Assembly (NCBI GenBank): GCA_002429315.1
Contig: DIZC01000041.1
Span: forward strand, 1-55,591
Direction of reading: 5' to 3'
DNA: 55,591 nt
DNA from: Alphaproteobacteria bacterium UBA6038
GTDB taxonomy: Bacteria; Pseudomonadota; Alphaproteobacteria; Micropepsales; Micropepsaceae
Shown here: piece by piece, positions 44,159-52,192 of the stretch
Layout of the letters: each line of letters opens with the position of its first letter
Position numbering within the stretch: the first letter of the stretch is position 1
Position numbers and translations under genes: made by a program
Notes under the pieces: generated by a model
Databases searched by the model: none
Told to the model about the DNA's origin: nothing
The model's input: the letters and a program-made list of their open reading frames with translations, nothing else

Positions 44159-45241
44159 CTAAATCGCGAGCGATAGCTTCGCCTTCGACAGGGCGCTGAG
44201 TGTCTTCACGGTATCGGCCTTTAGAGTCGCCAGTTTCCGGTACCGGGCTGCCAGAAGCCCTTGCGCCTCAAGATCAGGCTGACCGCTGGCATCTGCCGGA
44301 ACTGCGACCGTCACCAGCGCCCGGACGTTCCCAAGGCTGGCGCGGAAGACGCGGTCAAAGCCGTACCGGAGCCGCGTCGCCTGTAGGACATGGAACACGT
44401 ATTCCGGGTCCAAATCGGGGACCTTGATTTGCAACCGGCCACAGTGGTCCGTGATATCGAACTCAGTCCCCTTCGGAATGAGATTCCAGTCAAAGTTCCC
44501 GTCAATTCCCCAAAGGATGGAATCCTTCTCGAATGACACCAAGCTCGACTTTGCGACATACCCGAGCGGCTTGAACGGATTGGCGCTGTATGACGGCACT
44601 CCGCTTTTCAGACTGTCTTTCCGAAGCAGGCGCTCACCGATTTCCAGCGTGAAGAACTTTTGGTCTCCCAATGAAAGGGTGAGGCAATTGTCGGGCAGGG
44701 CGAGCGATACCTCAGCATCCCCGATTTGCTCGCTTTGCTTTTTCAGACTCGCCTGAAGCTGCTCAATTTTGGTGAGCGTTGATGCGGCCTTTGCCATGGC
44801 ATCTGTGTCCGGCTCGCCGTCCTGCGTAGCAGGAAAGGTGACAACGGTCCCCCCGACCGCCTCCGGCGATATCTTCGTGTAGTCGTTCTTTCGACCATCT
44901 ACTCGTCTGCCAACAGCCGCCTCGATCAGCAGCGGTTCAAGAATGTGCTTCACGTATTGCAAAGGAAGGTCCTTCTTCAGCGGTTTGAGAACCCCGCGAT
45001 CACCGTTAACGGAGAATTTGCCCGCAATCATCTGGACTCGGCCACCGTACCCGTTTGTCGTCCATGTCAGGTACGTACCATCAAAATCGTAGGTGTCGGT
45101 GTAGCACAGCGGCGCTGCCAGCGACGCTGAATAGACCGGGTACTCACCAGGGTGCGCTTCGCCGTATGCTTTTGTGTAAACGGATTTGCCCCGGCATGGC
45201 TGGAATATCTCTCGAACCAGAAAATTCTTAGGCGCTGACAT
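44159..45241 (-). CDS. Restriction-modification specificity subunit (HsdS-type)
   Basis: 360 residues with two target-recognition domains separated by helical spacers, the HsdS plan: TRD1 in about 1-130 (KISPEAVGGTVVTFPATQ), coiled spacer around 135-170 (AMAKAASTLTKIEQLQASLKKQSEQIGDAE), TRD2 in about 175-320 (SYSANPFKPLGYV, FDITDHCGRLQIKVPDL), and a C-terminal helix (LLAARYRKLATLKADTVKTLSALSKAKL). Shorter than type I HsdS (about 400-450), closer to the B subunit of BcgI-like enzymes. It overlaps the methylase stop by 14 nt and is probably coupled to it. Intact as assembled. Confidence 0.85.
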   Translation of the reverse strand: MSAPKNFLVREIFQPCRGKSVYTKAYGEAHPGEYPVYSASLAAPLCYTDTYDFDGTYLTWTTNGYGGRVQMIAGKFSVNGDRGVLKPLKKDLPLQYVKHILEPLLIEAAVGRRVDGRKNDYTKISPEAVGGTVVTFPATQDGEPDTDAMAKAASTLTKIEQLQASLKKQSEQIGDAEVSLALPDNCLTLSLGDQKFFTLEIGERLLRKDSLKSGVPSYSANPFKPLGYVAKSSLVSFEKDSILWGIDGNFDWNLIPKGTEFDITDHCGRLQIKVPDLDPEYVFHVLQATRLRYGFDRVFRASLGNVRALVTVAVPADASGQPDLEAQGLLAARYRKLATLKADTVKTLSALSKAKLSLAI

Positions 45242-47157
45242 TGAAAGCGCTCAAGAACATTTTGATCTGCTCGCCAGCATCTTTCACAAGATCGACGAAC
45301 TCCGTCTCATCGACCTCCACAGTGTCATCTTCTACTCCGAGTTCAGCCTTTTCCGCCTTCGTCCAGCTCCGGTCCACCAACCAATTCCGGCTTGCCTTGA
45401 GTTCTGCAAACGGAATGATCTTGCAACGCAGGCTCAACGATACAAAGGTGGTGCGCGCGCCGTTGAATTGGCGGAAGAGTGAGACTGCCTCTTTGAGATC
45501 GTTCTGCTCAATGACGATTCTGCGGGCGTCGCGCGACTCTCCGATTTCAGAAACGAAAAACGCGAATACCGGCTCCGTCTGTTCCGCGCCCGCGTTCGTT
45601 TTACGGTTCAACGCCAGTATGTATGTCTTTTTGGGGGTCGAGTAGAATGTGCGACTTGGGAGCGCGACAATGCCCCGGATAAAACAACGCTCCACCAGAA
45701 ATTCCAATACCGCCCGCTGATTCATTAGGCCGTCTGGCACGACCACCAGCGCTTCGCCACTCGGCTTCAGATTGTTTACAATCCATTGTATGGCCAAGGC
45801 TTCCGTGCCGCGCCCAAGTGGCAAGAACTTGTCCTCCAAACCCGCGCCTTCGATTGCGTTCTTCAGGCTGGCAGAGCCGCTTGTCACATAGGGTGGATTG
45901 GTAAGGATCAGATCGTATGGCTCGTCATCGTGCTTTCCGAACGATCCCAAATTTGTTCGTATCAGTTGGAAGACGGAATTGAACGCCTTGTTGGAAAACT
46001 CCTCAAGGTGTGCATCTGAATTGTAGAGCGCGAGCAGATCGGAAAAGTAGATCAGCATGTTGGCCTTCGCCAATATGATCGTGCGCTCGTCCTCCTTCTC
46101 ATCCGTTCCTTTGTCATACCCGCGCGCCATCCTGTAGGGTCGATGCACGCGACATTCGCACCATTGCCTGCACGACATTTCTGGGCGTGAAATACTGCCC
46201 GAGTGATTTCACTCCTGCTTCCTGCCGAAGAAACGACTCGTAAAGCCGGGTCTTGAACTCGCGTCCGATGTTGCTCATCGAGCCGTGCTCATCATCGAAC
46301 TGCTGGAACTGCAACATCACCTCAGCGAACAAACCGGCTTGCGACAAATTCGGTTCGCCCTTTTCGTTTACGAAGATCGTTCCGTTTATAACGGTCGTGC
46401 CGTCGCTCCCCTTCGGAAAGAGTTGCGCGATTTTCTTCCGGCTGATGTTCGCGTAGTGATTGAGGGCGTCCGAATCTCCCTCCGCAGAAAGTATGTCAAT
46501 CACACGTTGGAAACTGTAATTGGCCGCAAGAACGCCGTTGTCGCTCAGGAATTTGAACAGAAAAATCTCCACCACATTGTAGAGGCATTTCTCTGGCTCC
46601 TTGCCTGTGTTGATCCAGATTTTCTGCCAGACGGTCTTTGCGAGTCCGGTGGGATCAACAATCTTGCGCGGGTATAGGGCATCGTTATCCTTGCTGATCG
46701 AGAATGACGCTTCCTCAATCAGTTTGGCCAGCGCGTCAGCATCCTCGCTGGATACAGTCTTTCCCTCTACTGCTTTGCAGGGAAATGGCCTTGTGACAGC
46801 GACGCCGTCATGATCCAGAATTGGATTTTTGGTGTGCGGGTTTATCCAAAATGACTTGCTGCCGTCCGTTATCACCAGCACGTTACAGACGGCCCGCGCT
46901 ATCGGAGAGTAATGGTCAATGACGCCCGCGAGCTTACTTGGGATAATCTCTTTCGGTTGCTTGACCTCGACGACCGCCTTTATGCCGCCGCGCGGCAGGA
47001 ATACGATGCCGTCCGGTTTGCGCTGCTCGTCTTCGCTGGACAGTTTGCTGCGAATGTATTTTGATCGCCTGAGCTGCGCGAGCGTCGTAGAGCCTAGGCG
47101 AATGTACCCGTATCGACCGAGCGGGTGAGTGGCAGATTGGACAAGGTCTTCGCTCAT
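45228..47157 (-). pseudogene. PD-(D/E)XK nuclease / N6-adenine methyltransferase fusion, broken by an internal deletion
   Basis: N-terminal domain (about 1-120) has a nuclease core P48-D49...E64-V-K66 in KPDGIVFLPRGGIKAVVEVKQ, like type I HsdR N-domains. From about 170 an HsdM-like helical region and methyltransferase follow (LGQYFTPRNVVQAMVRM). The first frame ends at GARV (46114), and the second frame resumes in RGYDKGTDEKEDERTIILAKANM, so the stretch holding SAM motif I (DPxCGxGG) and about 35-40 residues is absent. Motif IV NPPY is present in DLILTNPPYV. The lost segment and frame change make it inactive. A nuclease-methylase polypeptide plus separate S subunit resembles BcgI-type type IIB systems. 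Overlaps the S gene. Confidence 0.85.
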
Positions 47158-47225
47158 TTCCAGCCGAACGTGACGCCGTTTGGCCGGACAATAAGGATTT
47201 ACGCCGATTCCACAAGTGGCTCCCT

Positions 47226-47363
47226 TCAGGGGGGCGGCCTCTTCGGCCCTTTCTGCGGCTTTGGCCTCCCGGCCTTCCGGCGAGTCGGTTTGGGCTTTCG
47301 TTTTTTCTGGTACTGGAGAACCTTGTCCGTGATCGCGTCCAGCGCGGCTTGCCCTTCTTTCAC
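47226..47363 (-). CDS. Small basic ORF overlapping the transposase stop
   Basis: A 45-residue frame, MKEGQAALDAITDKVLQYQKKRK..., with a Lys/Arg/Pro-rich tail (KPKPTRRKAGRPKPQKGPKRPPP region). The GTG start shares bases with the TGA stop of the transposase (GTGA), a coupling arrangement. The tail could bind nucleic acid. I do not recognise the family; a companion protein of the transposase is one possibility. Confidence 0.6.
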   Translation of the reverse strand: MKEGQAALDAITDKVLQYQKKRKPKPTRRKAGRPKPQKGPKRPPP

Positions 47364-48277
47364 GCGGTCAGTTCCTTGTATGTGATGCGCGGACCAAACG
47401 CCGCAGAAACCAAACTCGCCAGTCGTTCGGTAGTGTGGCGCTTCACGTCGCCGTCGTTCAAGCGGAAAGTAAATTCGTCCACATAACGATGCAGATGCTT
47501 GGGGCTGGCATGGTGATAAACGCCGTGCAGGCCGCGCTTCATGACGGCCCACACGCTTTCGATGCCGTTCGTGGTCACGCCGTCGCGGACATATTCGCCC
47601 GCGCTGTGGTCGATCTTTTCGTGCGTGTAGAACATCGCGCCAAGGCCACGATAGCCGCCATGCTCGTCTGTGTGGATTGTCGAGCCGGTCGCAATGTGCT
47701 TGTGGATTTCAGGGTGAAGGTGGTGAGAGTTCGTGCCGTCTACCGGCTTCGCCCGAGTGCGCCCGCCACGCTCCCGCATACCCAGTACCGCCGTCTTGCC
47801 CACCATACCGCGACCGGCGTTCAGCTTTTTGCCCTTGTGCTTGTTCTTCTCGCGACCGCCGATATAGGTCTCATCTATTTCCACGATGCCGGACAGGACG
47901 GTCGGATCGTTTCCGCAAGCCTCGCGAATGCGTCCGAGCATGAACCACGCCGTCTTTTGCGTGACGCCGATTTCCTTGCCGAGCTGTAGGCTGGAAATGC
48001 CCTTGCGCGCCGTCATGAGCAGATACATCGCATATATCCACTTGTGCAGCGGAACGTGCGACCGCTCGAAAATGGTCCCGGTCCGGACCGTAAAATCGAC
48101 CTTGCAGGAATGGCAGCGATAGAAACCGCCTTTCCGCTTCCCGATCCGTTCGGCCTCGCCACAGGACGGGCAGTGAACCCCGTTCGGCCAGCGGCGACCT
48201 TCCATGTAGGCCCGCGCCGAGGCTTCGTCCGGGTAAAGCTGGAAAATCTGGTAGGTGGAGATGGTGGAACGGCTCAT
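47360..48277 (-). CDS. IS1595-family transposase, apparently intact
   Basis: 305 residues. N-terminal zinc ribbon CPSCGEAERIGKRKGGFYRCHSC, a helical region with an HTH-like segment (SSLQLGKEIGVTQKTAWFMLGRIREA), then the DDE-type catalytic domain: first Asp in VEIDETYIGG, second in STIHTDEHGGYRG, third acidic residue in TNGIESVWAVMKRGLHG. These are the IS1595 (ISXO2-like) family features. It starts 79 bp inside the right end of the element, with the usual short leader, and mobilises it in cis or in trans. Confidence 0.95.
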   Translation of the reverse strand: MSRSTISTYQIFQLYPDEASARAYMEGRRWPNGVHCPSCGEAERIGKRKGGFYRCHSCKVDFTVRTGTIFERSHVPLHKWIYAMYLLMTARKGISSLQLGKEIGVTQKTAWFMLGRIREACGNDPTVLSGIVEIDETYIGGREKNKHKGKKLNAGRGMVGKTAVLGMRERGGRTRAKPVDGTNSHHLHPEIHKHIATGSTIHTDEHGGYRGLGAMFYTHEKIDHSAGEYVRDGVTTNGIESVWAVMKRGLHGVYHHASPKHLHRYVDEFTFRLNDGDVKRHTTERLASLVSAAFGPRITYKELTA

Positions 48278-48333
48278 AAAGGCAACCCCTCTGTCACCCT
48301 ACAAAGGTAGTAGATAACCACCCTGAGTTCAAT

Positions 48334-48356
48334 AGGGAGTTAAATATATAATTCCC
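48334..48356 (+). repeat. Right terminal inverted repeat
   Basis: Starts AGGGAGTTAA on the plus strand and ends TATAATTCCC; reverse complement of the left repeat at 20 of 23 positions. It is followed immediately by the right target duplication. Confidence 0.93.
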
Positions 48357-48364
48357 AAAAGTTT
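48357..48364 (+). repeat. Target site duplication, right copy
   Basis: AAAAGTTT, identical to 44121..44128. Joining the flanks at this octamer restores the pre-insertion sequence (CGATCTCC then AAAAGTTT then GCGGTGAG). Confidence 0.92.
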
Positions 48365-48484
48365 GCGGTGAGTGGCGTTCGAGAGGCCTCAGTAATCTTT
48401 CTCCGGGATTCGATACGCCACGCCGGTGGCGGCGACCGCGTGTACCTCGAGAGGCGTCTGGACCGTTGGAGCACAGGCTGAATT

Positions 48485-48660
48485 ATGTGTCGCTATGTGT
48501 ACGTCCTTGGTAATCGCGACGGCCGGGCTTACCGAACCTATGTTGGATGGACGACAGATCTCAACTGCCGCCTTGAGCGACGCAACTCCCGCTCTGGCGC
48601 CAAAATCGACTCGAGGTCGGGACTTGGGCTCTGCCTCTACGCCGAGCGATATGGCGGGCC
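48485..48660 (+). pseudogene. GIY-YIG nuclease-family remnant
   Basis: Begins MCRYVYVLGNRDGRAYRTYVGWTTDLNCRLERRNS..GAK, the N-terminal GIY-YIG fold with YVYVL and YVGWTTDL; the expected continuation STRGRD occurs in a neighbouring frame and LYAERYGG returns to the first, implying two single-base shifts in about 60 bp. No C-terminal part is visible. The open frame runs on into the membrane protein gene at 48719, creating a false 541-residue fusion. Degenerate by-product of decay at the edge of the accessory zone. Confidence 0.6.
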
Positions 48661-48718
48661 ACACGGCCAGTGTTTGAGATACGTTGTTTCCGATGGCCTG
48701 ACCGACGACGGTTCTCTC

Positions 48719-50110
48719 ATGTCCACGCCAGGGCGCAATTTGATCAGACTCGCCGTGTCGCGAGCGCCTGCCTTTTGCACTGTTCTTGTGCTGGCATCAG
48801 GCTTTGCATTTGCCATGGCAATGAATCTGCCCGGCCACCTGTCCTACGATTCGGTAGTCCAGCTGCTCGAAGGACGAATAGGACTGTACCACGGTTGGCA
48901 CCCGGCGGTGATGTCCTGGCTGCTGGGTTTAGGCGATGCCGTATGGCGGGGAACTTCGCTATTTGTACTGCTCGACGCATCCCTGCTCTTCGGCGCGATG
49001 CTGTCGCTGATCTGGGCGGTGCCGAAGGTTTCATGGTTCGCGCTCCCCGTCGCGCTCGGCTGTGTGCTGCTTCCCCAATTTCAGCTGTATCAGGCGATCG
49101 TCTGGAAGGACGTGCTGTTTGCGAACGCAGCGGTTGCGGGATTCATTGCGTTGGCGCATGCGGCCGCAAGATGGCCCGTACCCCGCTTGCGCACAATTCT
49201 GCTGGCAATCTCATGGGGGTTCCTGAGCCTTTCAGCGCTCTCGCGACAGAATGGCGTGATACTGCTGCCCTTCGCCGCATTCGCCATGGCATGGATCGCG
49301 CGCCGCCATGGCGCCAGCATCGTGCATGCCTTTACGTCTGCTGGTGGGACACTCGTACTCTCCTGTGCGGCGATTGCCGTGGTGTCGCTGGCCCTTTCGG
49401 CAAGAACGGTCGGCTACAGTGCACCTTCCAGGCAGATGAGGCTGCTGGAGTTCTATGATCTGAATGGCGCGCTCGCCGCGGATCCGAAGCTCGCCTTGCC
49501 GGAATTGCAACGCTCCCAACCGAAGTTGCTTGGGCTCATGCGCCACGATGGCCGCCGGCTTTATTCTCCGGCGCGCAGCGATTACCTTGCGCTGTGGATG
49601 CTCCGGACTCCGCTTGCGGGGACATCCTCCGTCTCGCTGCACAATGCGTGGGGCCAATTCATTGCCGCTAATCCCGGGCTCTATGTGCGAGATCGCGCAC
49701 AGATCTTTCGCTGGCTCCTGTTCCCGCGCGATATCCGTGCTTGCGTGCCGTACGTTATCGGCGTGGACGGCCCGTCCTTCGCAATGCGCGTCCTGGGCCT
49801 GCGCGCTCGCTACAGCGAACACGATGAGTGGATGGACGATTATGCCGGCATGTTCGTCGGCACACCGGTGTTCTCGCACGTCCCGTTCCTGCTGATCGGC
49901 GGTGCCGCGCTTGCGTTTCTGTTGATACGCCGGCGAGACGCCGACCTCGCATTTGCGTCCATGCTTTGCAGCGTGGCGCTGTTCACGCTCAGCTTCTTCG
50001 TCATTTCCATCGCGTGCGACTACCGGTATCTTTACGTCGTCGATGTCTCAGCACTAATCGCGATCTTTTACATCGCACTCGATCCCCGACTTGAACATCG
50101 CGTGGCGTAA
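48719..50110 (+). CDS. Polytopic membrane protein, glycosyltransferase (GT-C)-like
   Basis: 463 residues with roughly ten membrane segments. The first periplasmic loop, MNLPGHLSYDSVVQLLEGRIGLYHGWHPAVMSWLLGLGD, has the acidic Asp and WHP patterning seen in polyprenyl-phosphate-dependent GT-C transferases and related mannosyltransferase-like proteins, though I cannot match a named family. A long periplasmic stretch of about 280-400 precedes the final helices. Start ATG 48719 (MSTPGRNLIRLAV) was chosen because upstream residues in the frame belong to the GIY-YIG remnant. Convergent with the halogenase operon. Confidence 0.65.
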   Translation: MSTPGRNLIRLAVSRAPAFCTVLVLASGFAFAMAMNLPGHLSYDSVVQLLEGRIGLYHGWHPAVMSWLLGLGDAVWRGTSLFVLLDASLLFGAMLSLIWAVPKVSWFALPVALGCVLLPQFQLYQAIVWKDVLFANAAVAGFIALAHAAARWPVPRLRTILLAISWGFLSLSALSRQNGVILLPFAAFAMAWIARRHGASIVHAFTSAGGTLVLSCAAIAVVSLALSARTVGYSAPSRQMRLLEFYDLNGALAADPKLALPELQRSQPKLLGLMRHDGRRLYSPARSDYLALWMLRTPLAGTSSVSLHNAWGQFIAANPGLYVRDRAQIFRWLLFPRDIRACVPYVIGVDGPSFAMRVLGLRARYSEHDEWMDDYAGMFVGTPVFSHVPFLLIGGAALAFLLIRRRDADLAFASMLCSVALFTLSFFVISIACDYRYLYVVDVSALIAIFYIALDPRLEHRVA

Positions 50111-50163
50111 GGCCAGAGCCCGCACATCCCGAAACACTCGAAGTGCAATGCCCGCGCGGGCAA

Positions 50164-51780
50164 TCAACGATGCATCAGTTCCGAGGTGGTGATGCCTTCT
50201 TCGCGATCGTACAGCGTGGCGCCGGATTTGCCGCCGCGGCGATAGCCATTTGTGTAGATTTCATCCAGCAATGCGCGGTGATCAGGCAGAGCCTGCAGCG
50301 CCTTTTGCGTCGCCTCGCGCACCCGGCGAAATTCGAACGCCGCTTCTTTCCGTTGCGGAAATGCCGAGTCGTTGGAACTGAGATCGGGACGGAAGCCCAT
50401 GCCGAGCAGGATGTATTGCCAGCTCTGGTATTTGAACGATTCATAGGTGGTCTCGAAATCGAGGAAATTGGGCGGGCGGTGGCGCCACAGCTCCAGCTTT
50501 TCGAGTAGTGAATCGGTGGCCGATGCCGGATCGGTGTTGTCGATCCAGAAATCGTGGTCGCGGCGCTTCGACAGATAAAAATGCATCTTGATGAAGTCGA
50601 CGGCGCATTCATAGCGCCGCCGCATCACATAGCTGAAGTGCCTGGCCACGCGCTCCAGATCGTCGCCGGTGCGCGGGAAGTACTCGGCGATCATGTGCGC
50701 TGCGGCCTCGATCTGGAGAATGCCGGTGGATTCCAGCGGCTCCAGGAATCCGCCGGATAAACCCACCGCGACGCAGTTCTTGATCCATTGCCGGTTGCGG
50801 AACCCGATCGGCATCTTCAATCGCCGCGCGCTCAGCTTCTCCGCGGCCGCTCCGTTATAGGCGCGCAGGATTTCTTCGGCGCGATCATCATCGACATGGC
50901 GGCTTGAATAGCAGTAGCCCGTGCCTCGGCGCGCATCGAGACCGATGTCCCAGGTCCAGCCGGACTCGTGGGCGGTCGAGATCGTGGCGGGAAAGATCGG
51001 CGCATCGGGGCGATCGTACGGCACCTGCATCGCGATTGCCCGATCGACGAACAGAATGTGCGTGATGTCGCGCCAGGGCTCGCCCAAGGCCTTGCCGATC
51101 AGAAGTCCGGCAAAGCCGGAGCAATCGACATACAGCCCCGCCGTCAGGACACCGTGTTCTTTGGTATGAACGGCGGAAATCGAGCCGGCCTCATTCACCT
51201 CAACGCGCTCGACGTTGCCGATGAGGTGCCGCACGCCCAGCTCTTTGCCCACCTTTTTCAGAAAACTCGCAAGTTTCGCGGCATCGAGATGGTACGCGTA
51301 GTTCATCGGTCCATCATACGGGGCATCGGAAATGCGTTTCGGCGCCTTGCGTTCAAGCACCACCTTGTCCTGCAGCGTCACCGCGTCGGAGAAGATCGCG
51401 CCATCGGCCAGTCCCATCAGCCAGTACGGCGCCATGTCGATGCCCATCGGCATCAGGTGCGGCAGATTGAAGGGGTGGAAATAATGCGAATGCCGGCCGT
51501 TCGCCGGCGGGTGCTCCCAATCGACGAATTTGATGGCCTGCTTGAACGCCGCCGAGCACTCGCGCATGAACTCGGCTTCTTCTACCCCGATCATGCGCAA
51601 GGTGCGGCGCATGGTGGGGAACGTCCCTTCGCCCACGCCGATGGTGCCGATGTCGCTCGATTCGATCAGCGTGACCTTGACACCGTTCGGCTGAGCGGCG
51701 CCGAGCCGCTTGGCGAGCAACGTCGCCGTCAGCCAGCCGGCGGTGCCGCCGCCGACAATGAGAACCTCATCGATTGCCAT
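50164..51780 (-). CDS. Flavin-dependent tryptophan-halogenase-family protein
   Basis: 538 residues. FAD-binding GxGxxG is VGGGTAGWLTA near the N-terminus; the family WxWxI motif appears as SGWTWDIGLDARRGTGYCYSS (family WxWxIP, here Gly replaces Pro); an FKQAIKFVDW segment occupies the position of the catalytic-lysine region; SGGFLEPLESTGI is the second flavin/substrate region. Start at 51780 with GGGGTAAT upstream; the frame is open upstream but conserved residues start at MAIDEVLIVGGG. Last gene of the minus-strand amino-sugar operon. Such genes often accompany TonB-dependent receptors in carbohydrate loci; the true substrate may not be tryptophan. Confidence 0.85.
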   Translation of the reverse strand: MAIDEVLIVGGGTAGWLTATLLAKRLGAAQPNGVKVTLIESSDIGTIGVGEGTFPTMRRTLRMIGVEEAEFMRECSAAFKQAIKFVDWEHPPANGRHSHYFHPFNLPHLMPMGIDMAPYWLMGLADGAIFSDAVTLQDKVVLERKAPKRISDAPYDGPMNYAYHLDAAKLASFLKKVGKELGVRHLIGNVERVEVNEAGSISAVHTKEHGVLTAGLYVDCSGFAGLLIGKALGEPWRDITHILFVDRAIAMQVPYDRPDAPIFPATISTAHESGWTWDIGLDARRGTGYCYSSRHVDDDRAEEILRAYNGAAAEKLSARRLKMPIGFRNRQWIKNCVAVGLSGGFLEPLESTGILQIEAAAHMIAEYFPRTGDDLERVARHFSYVMRRRYECAVDFIKMHFYLSKRRDHDFWIDNTDPASATDSLLEKLELWRHRPPNFLDFETTYESFKYQSWQYILLGMGFRPDLSSNDSAFPQRKEAAFEFRRVREATQKALQALPDHRALLDEIYTNGYRRGGKSGATLYDREEGITTSELMHR

Positions 51781-51814
51781 ATTACCCCTTCCAACGCCGC
51801 CTGCTGAGCGCAGC

Positions 51815-52192
51815 TTAGCTTGCACCCGGCTTCGGCGGATACTGCGAACGCGTGAAATTGCCCAGGAAGCAATAGCCGCCGGCGCCGCCATTCATCCGAA
51901 TCCGCTGCTGATTTCCGCACACCCACTGGTCCGGGTTCACGAATTCGAATTTGTCGGCGATGCTTAACCCCACGCACGGATTCTGCATGGTGGTTCTCCA
52001 TGCGGTGCCGTCGTCCATTCGGAACACGATGGTGCGGTCATCGGGAATATTGCGATTGCGGATATGATCGAGCCGGAGACAGACACGGCCAGATCGCTCG
52101 ATCCGCACCACGGTTGAGTGCAGGGTCTGCGCACTCGCCGCTGCATCGATCAGCAACGTGGCAGTAATCGCCACCGCAGACATGGTCCTCAT
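51815..52192 (-). CDS. Small secreted protein, DUF6491-like
   Basis: 125 residues: a signal peptide (MRTMSAVAITATLLIDAAASA), then a mature part with CLRLDHIRNRNIPDDRTIVFRMDDGTAWRTTMQNPCVGL and two more Cys (WVCGN, GYCFLGNF). The conserved Cys and the response-like region match my recollection of DUF6491; function unknown. The start at 52192 shares ATGA-type overlap with the nagA stop, so it belongs to the operon. A longer frame to 52222 lacks a signal peptide. Confidence 0.65.
   Translation of the reverse strand: MRTMSAVAITATLLIDAAASAQTLHSTVVRIERSGRVCLRLDHIRNRNIPDDRTIVFRMDDGTAWRTTMQNPCVGLSIADKFEFVNPDQWVCGNQQRIRMNGGAGGYCFLGNFTRSQYPPKPGAS

Larger units (their letters stand above)
44129..48356 (-). 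mobile_element. IS1595-family transporter IS carrying a restriction-modification cassette
   Basis: A 4228-bp element defined by 23-bp terminal inverted repeats (44129..44151 and 48334..48356), each beginning GGGAATTATA from the outside and differing at three positions, and by a perfect 8-bp target duplication AAAAGTTT. All genes run on the minus strand from the transposase end: transposase, a 45-residue companion ORF, a nuclease-methyltransferase fusion, and a specificity subunit that ends 8 bp from the inner edge of the left repeat. The compact packing and shared orientation indicate that the RM genes are cargo, not flanking DNA. The transposase is intact, so recent movement is plausible. 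The family is known to include passenger-gene carriers. Confidence 0.92.

Noticed and set aside
48389..48664. Minus-strand frame of 91 residues ending VAATGVAYRIPEKDY
   Set aside because: It is antisense to the GIY-YIG remnant, shows no recognised motif and has no ribosome site; probably a shadow frame.
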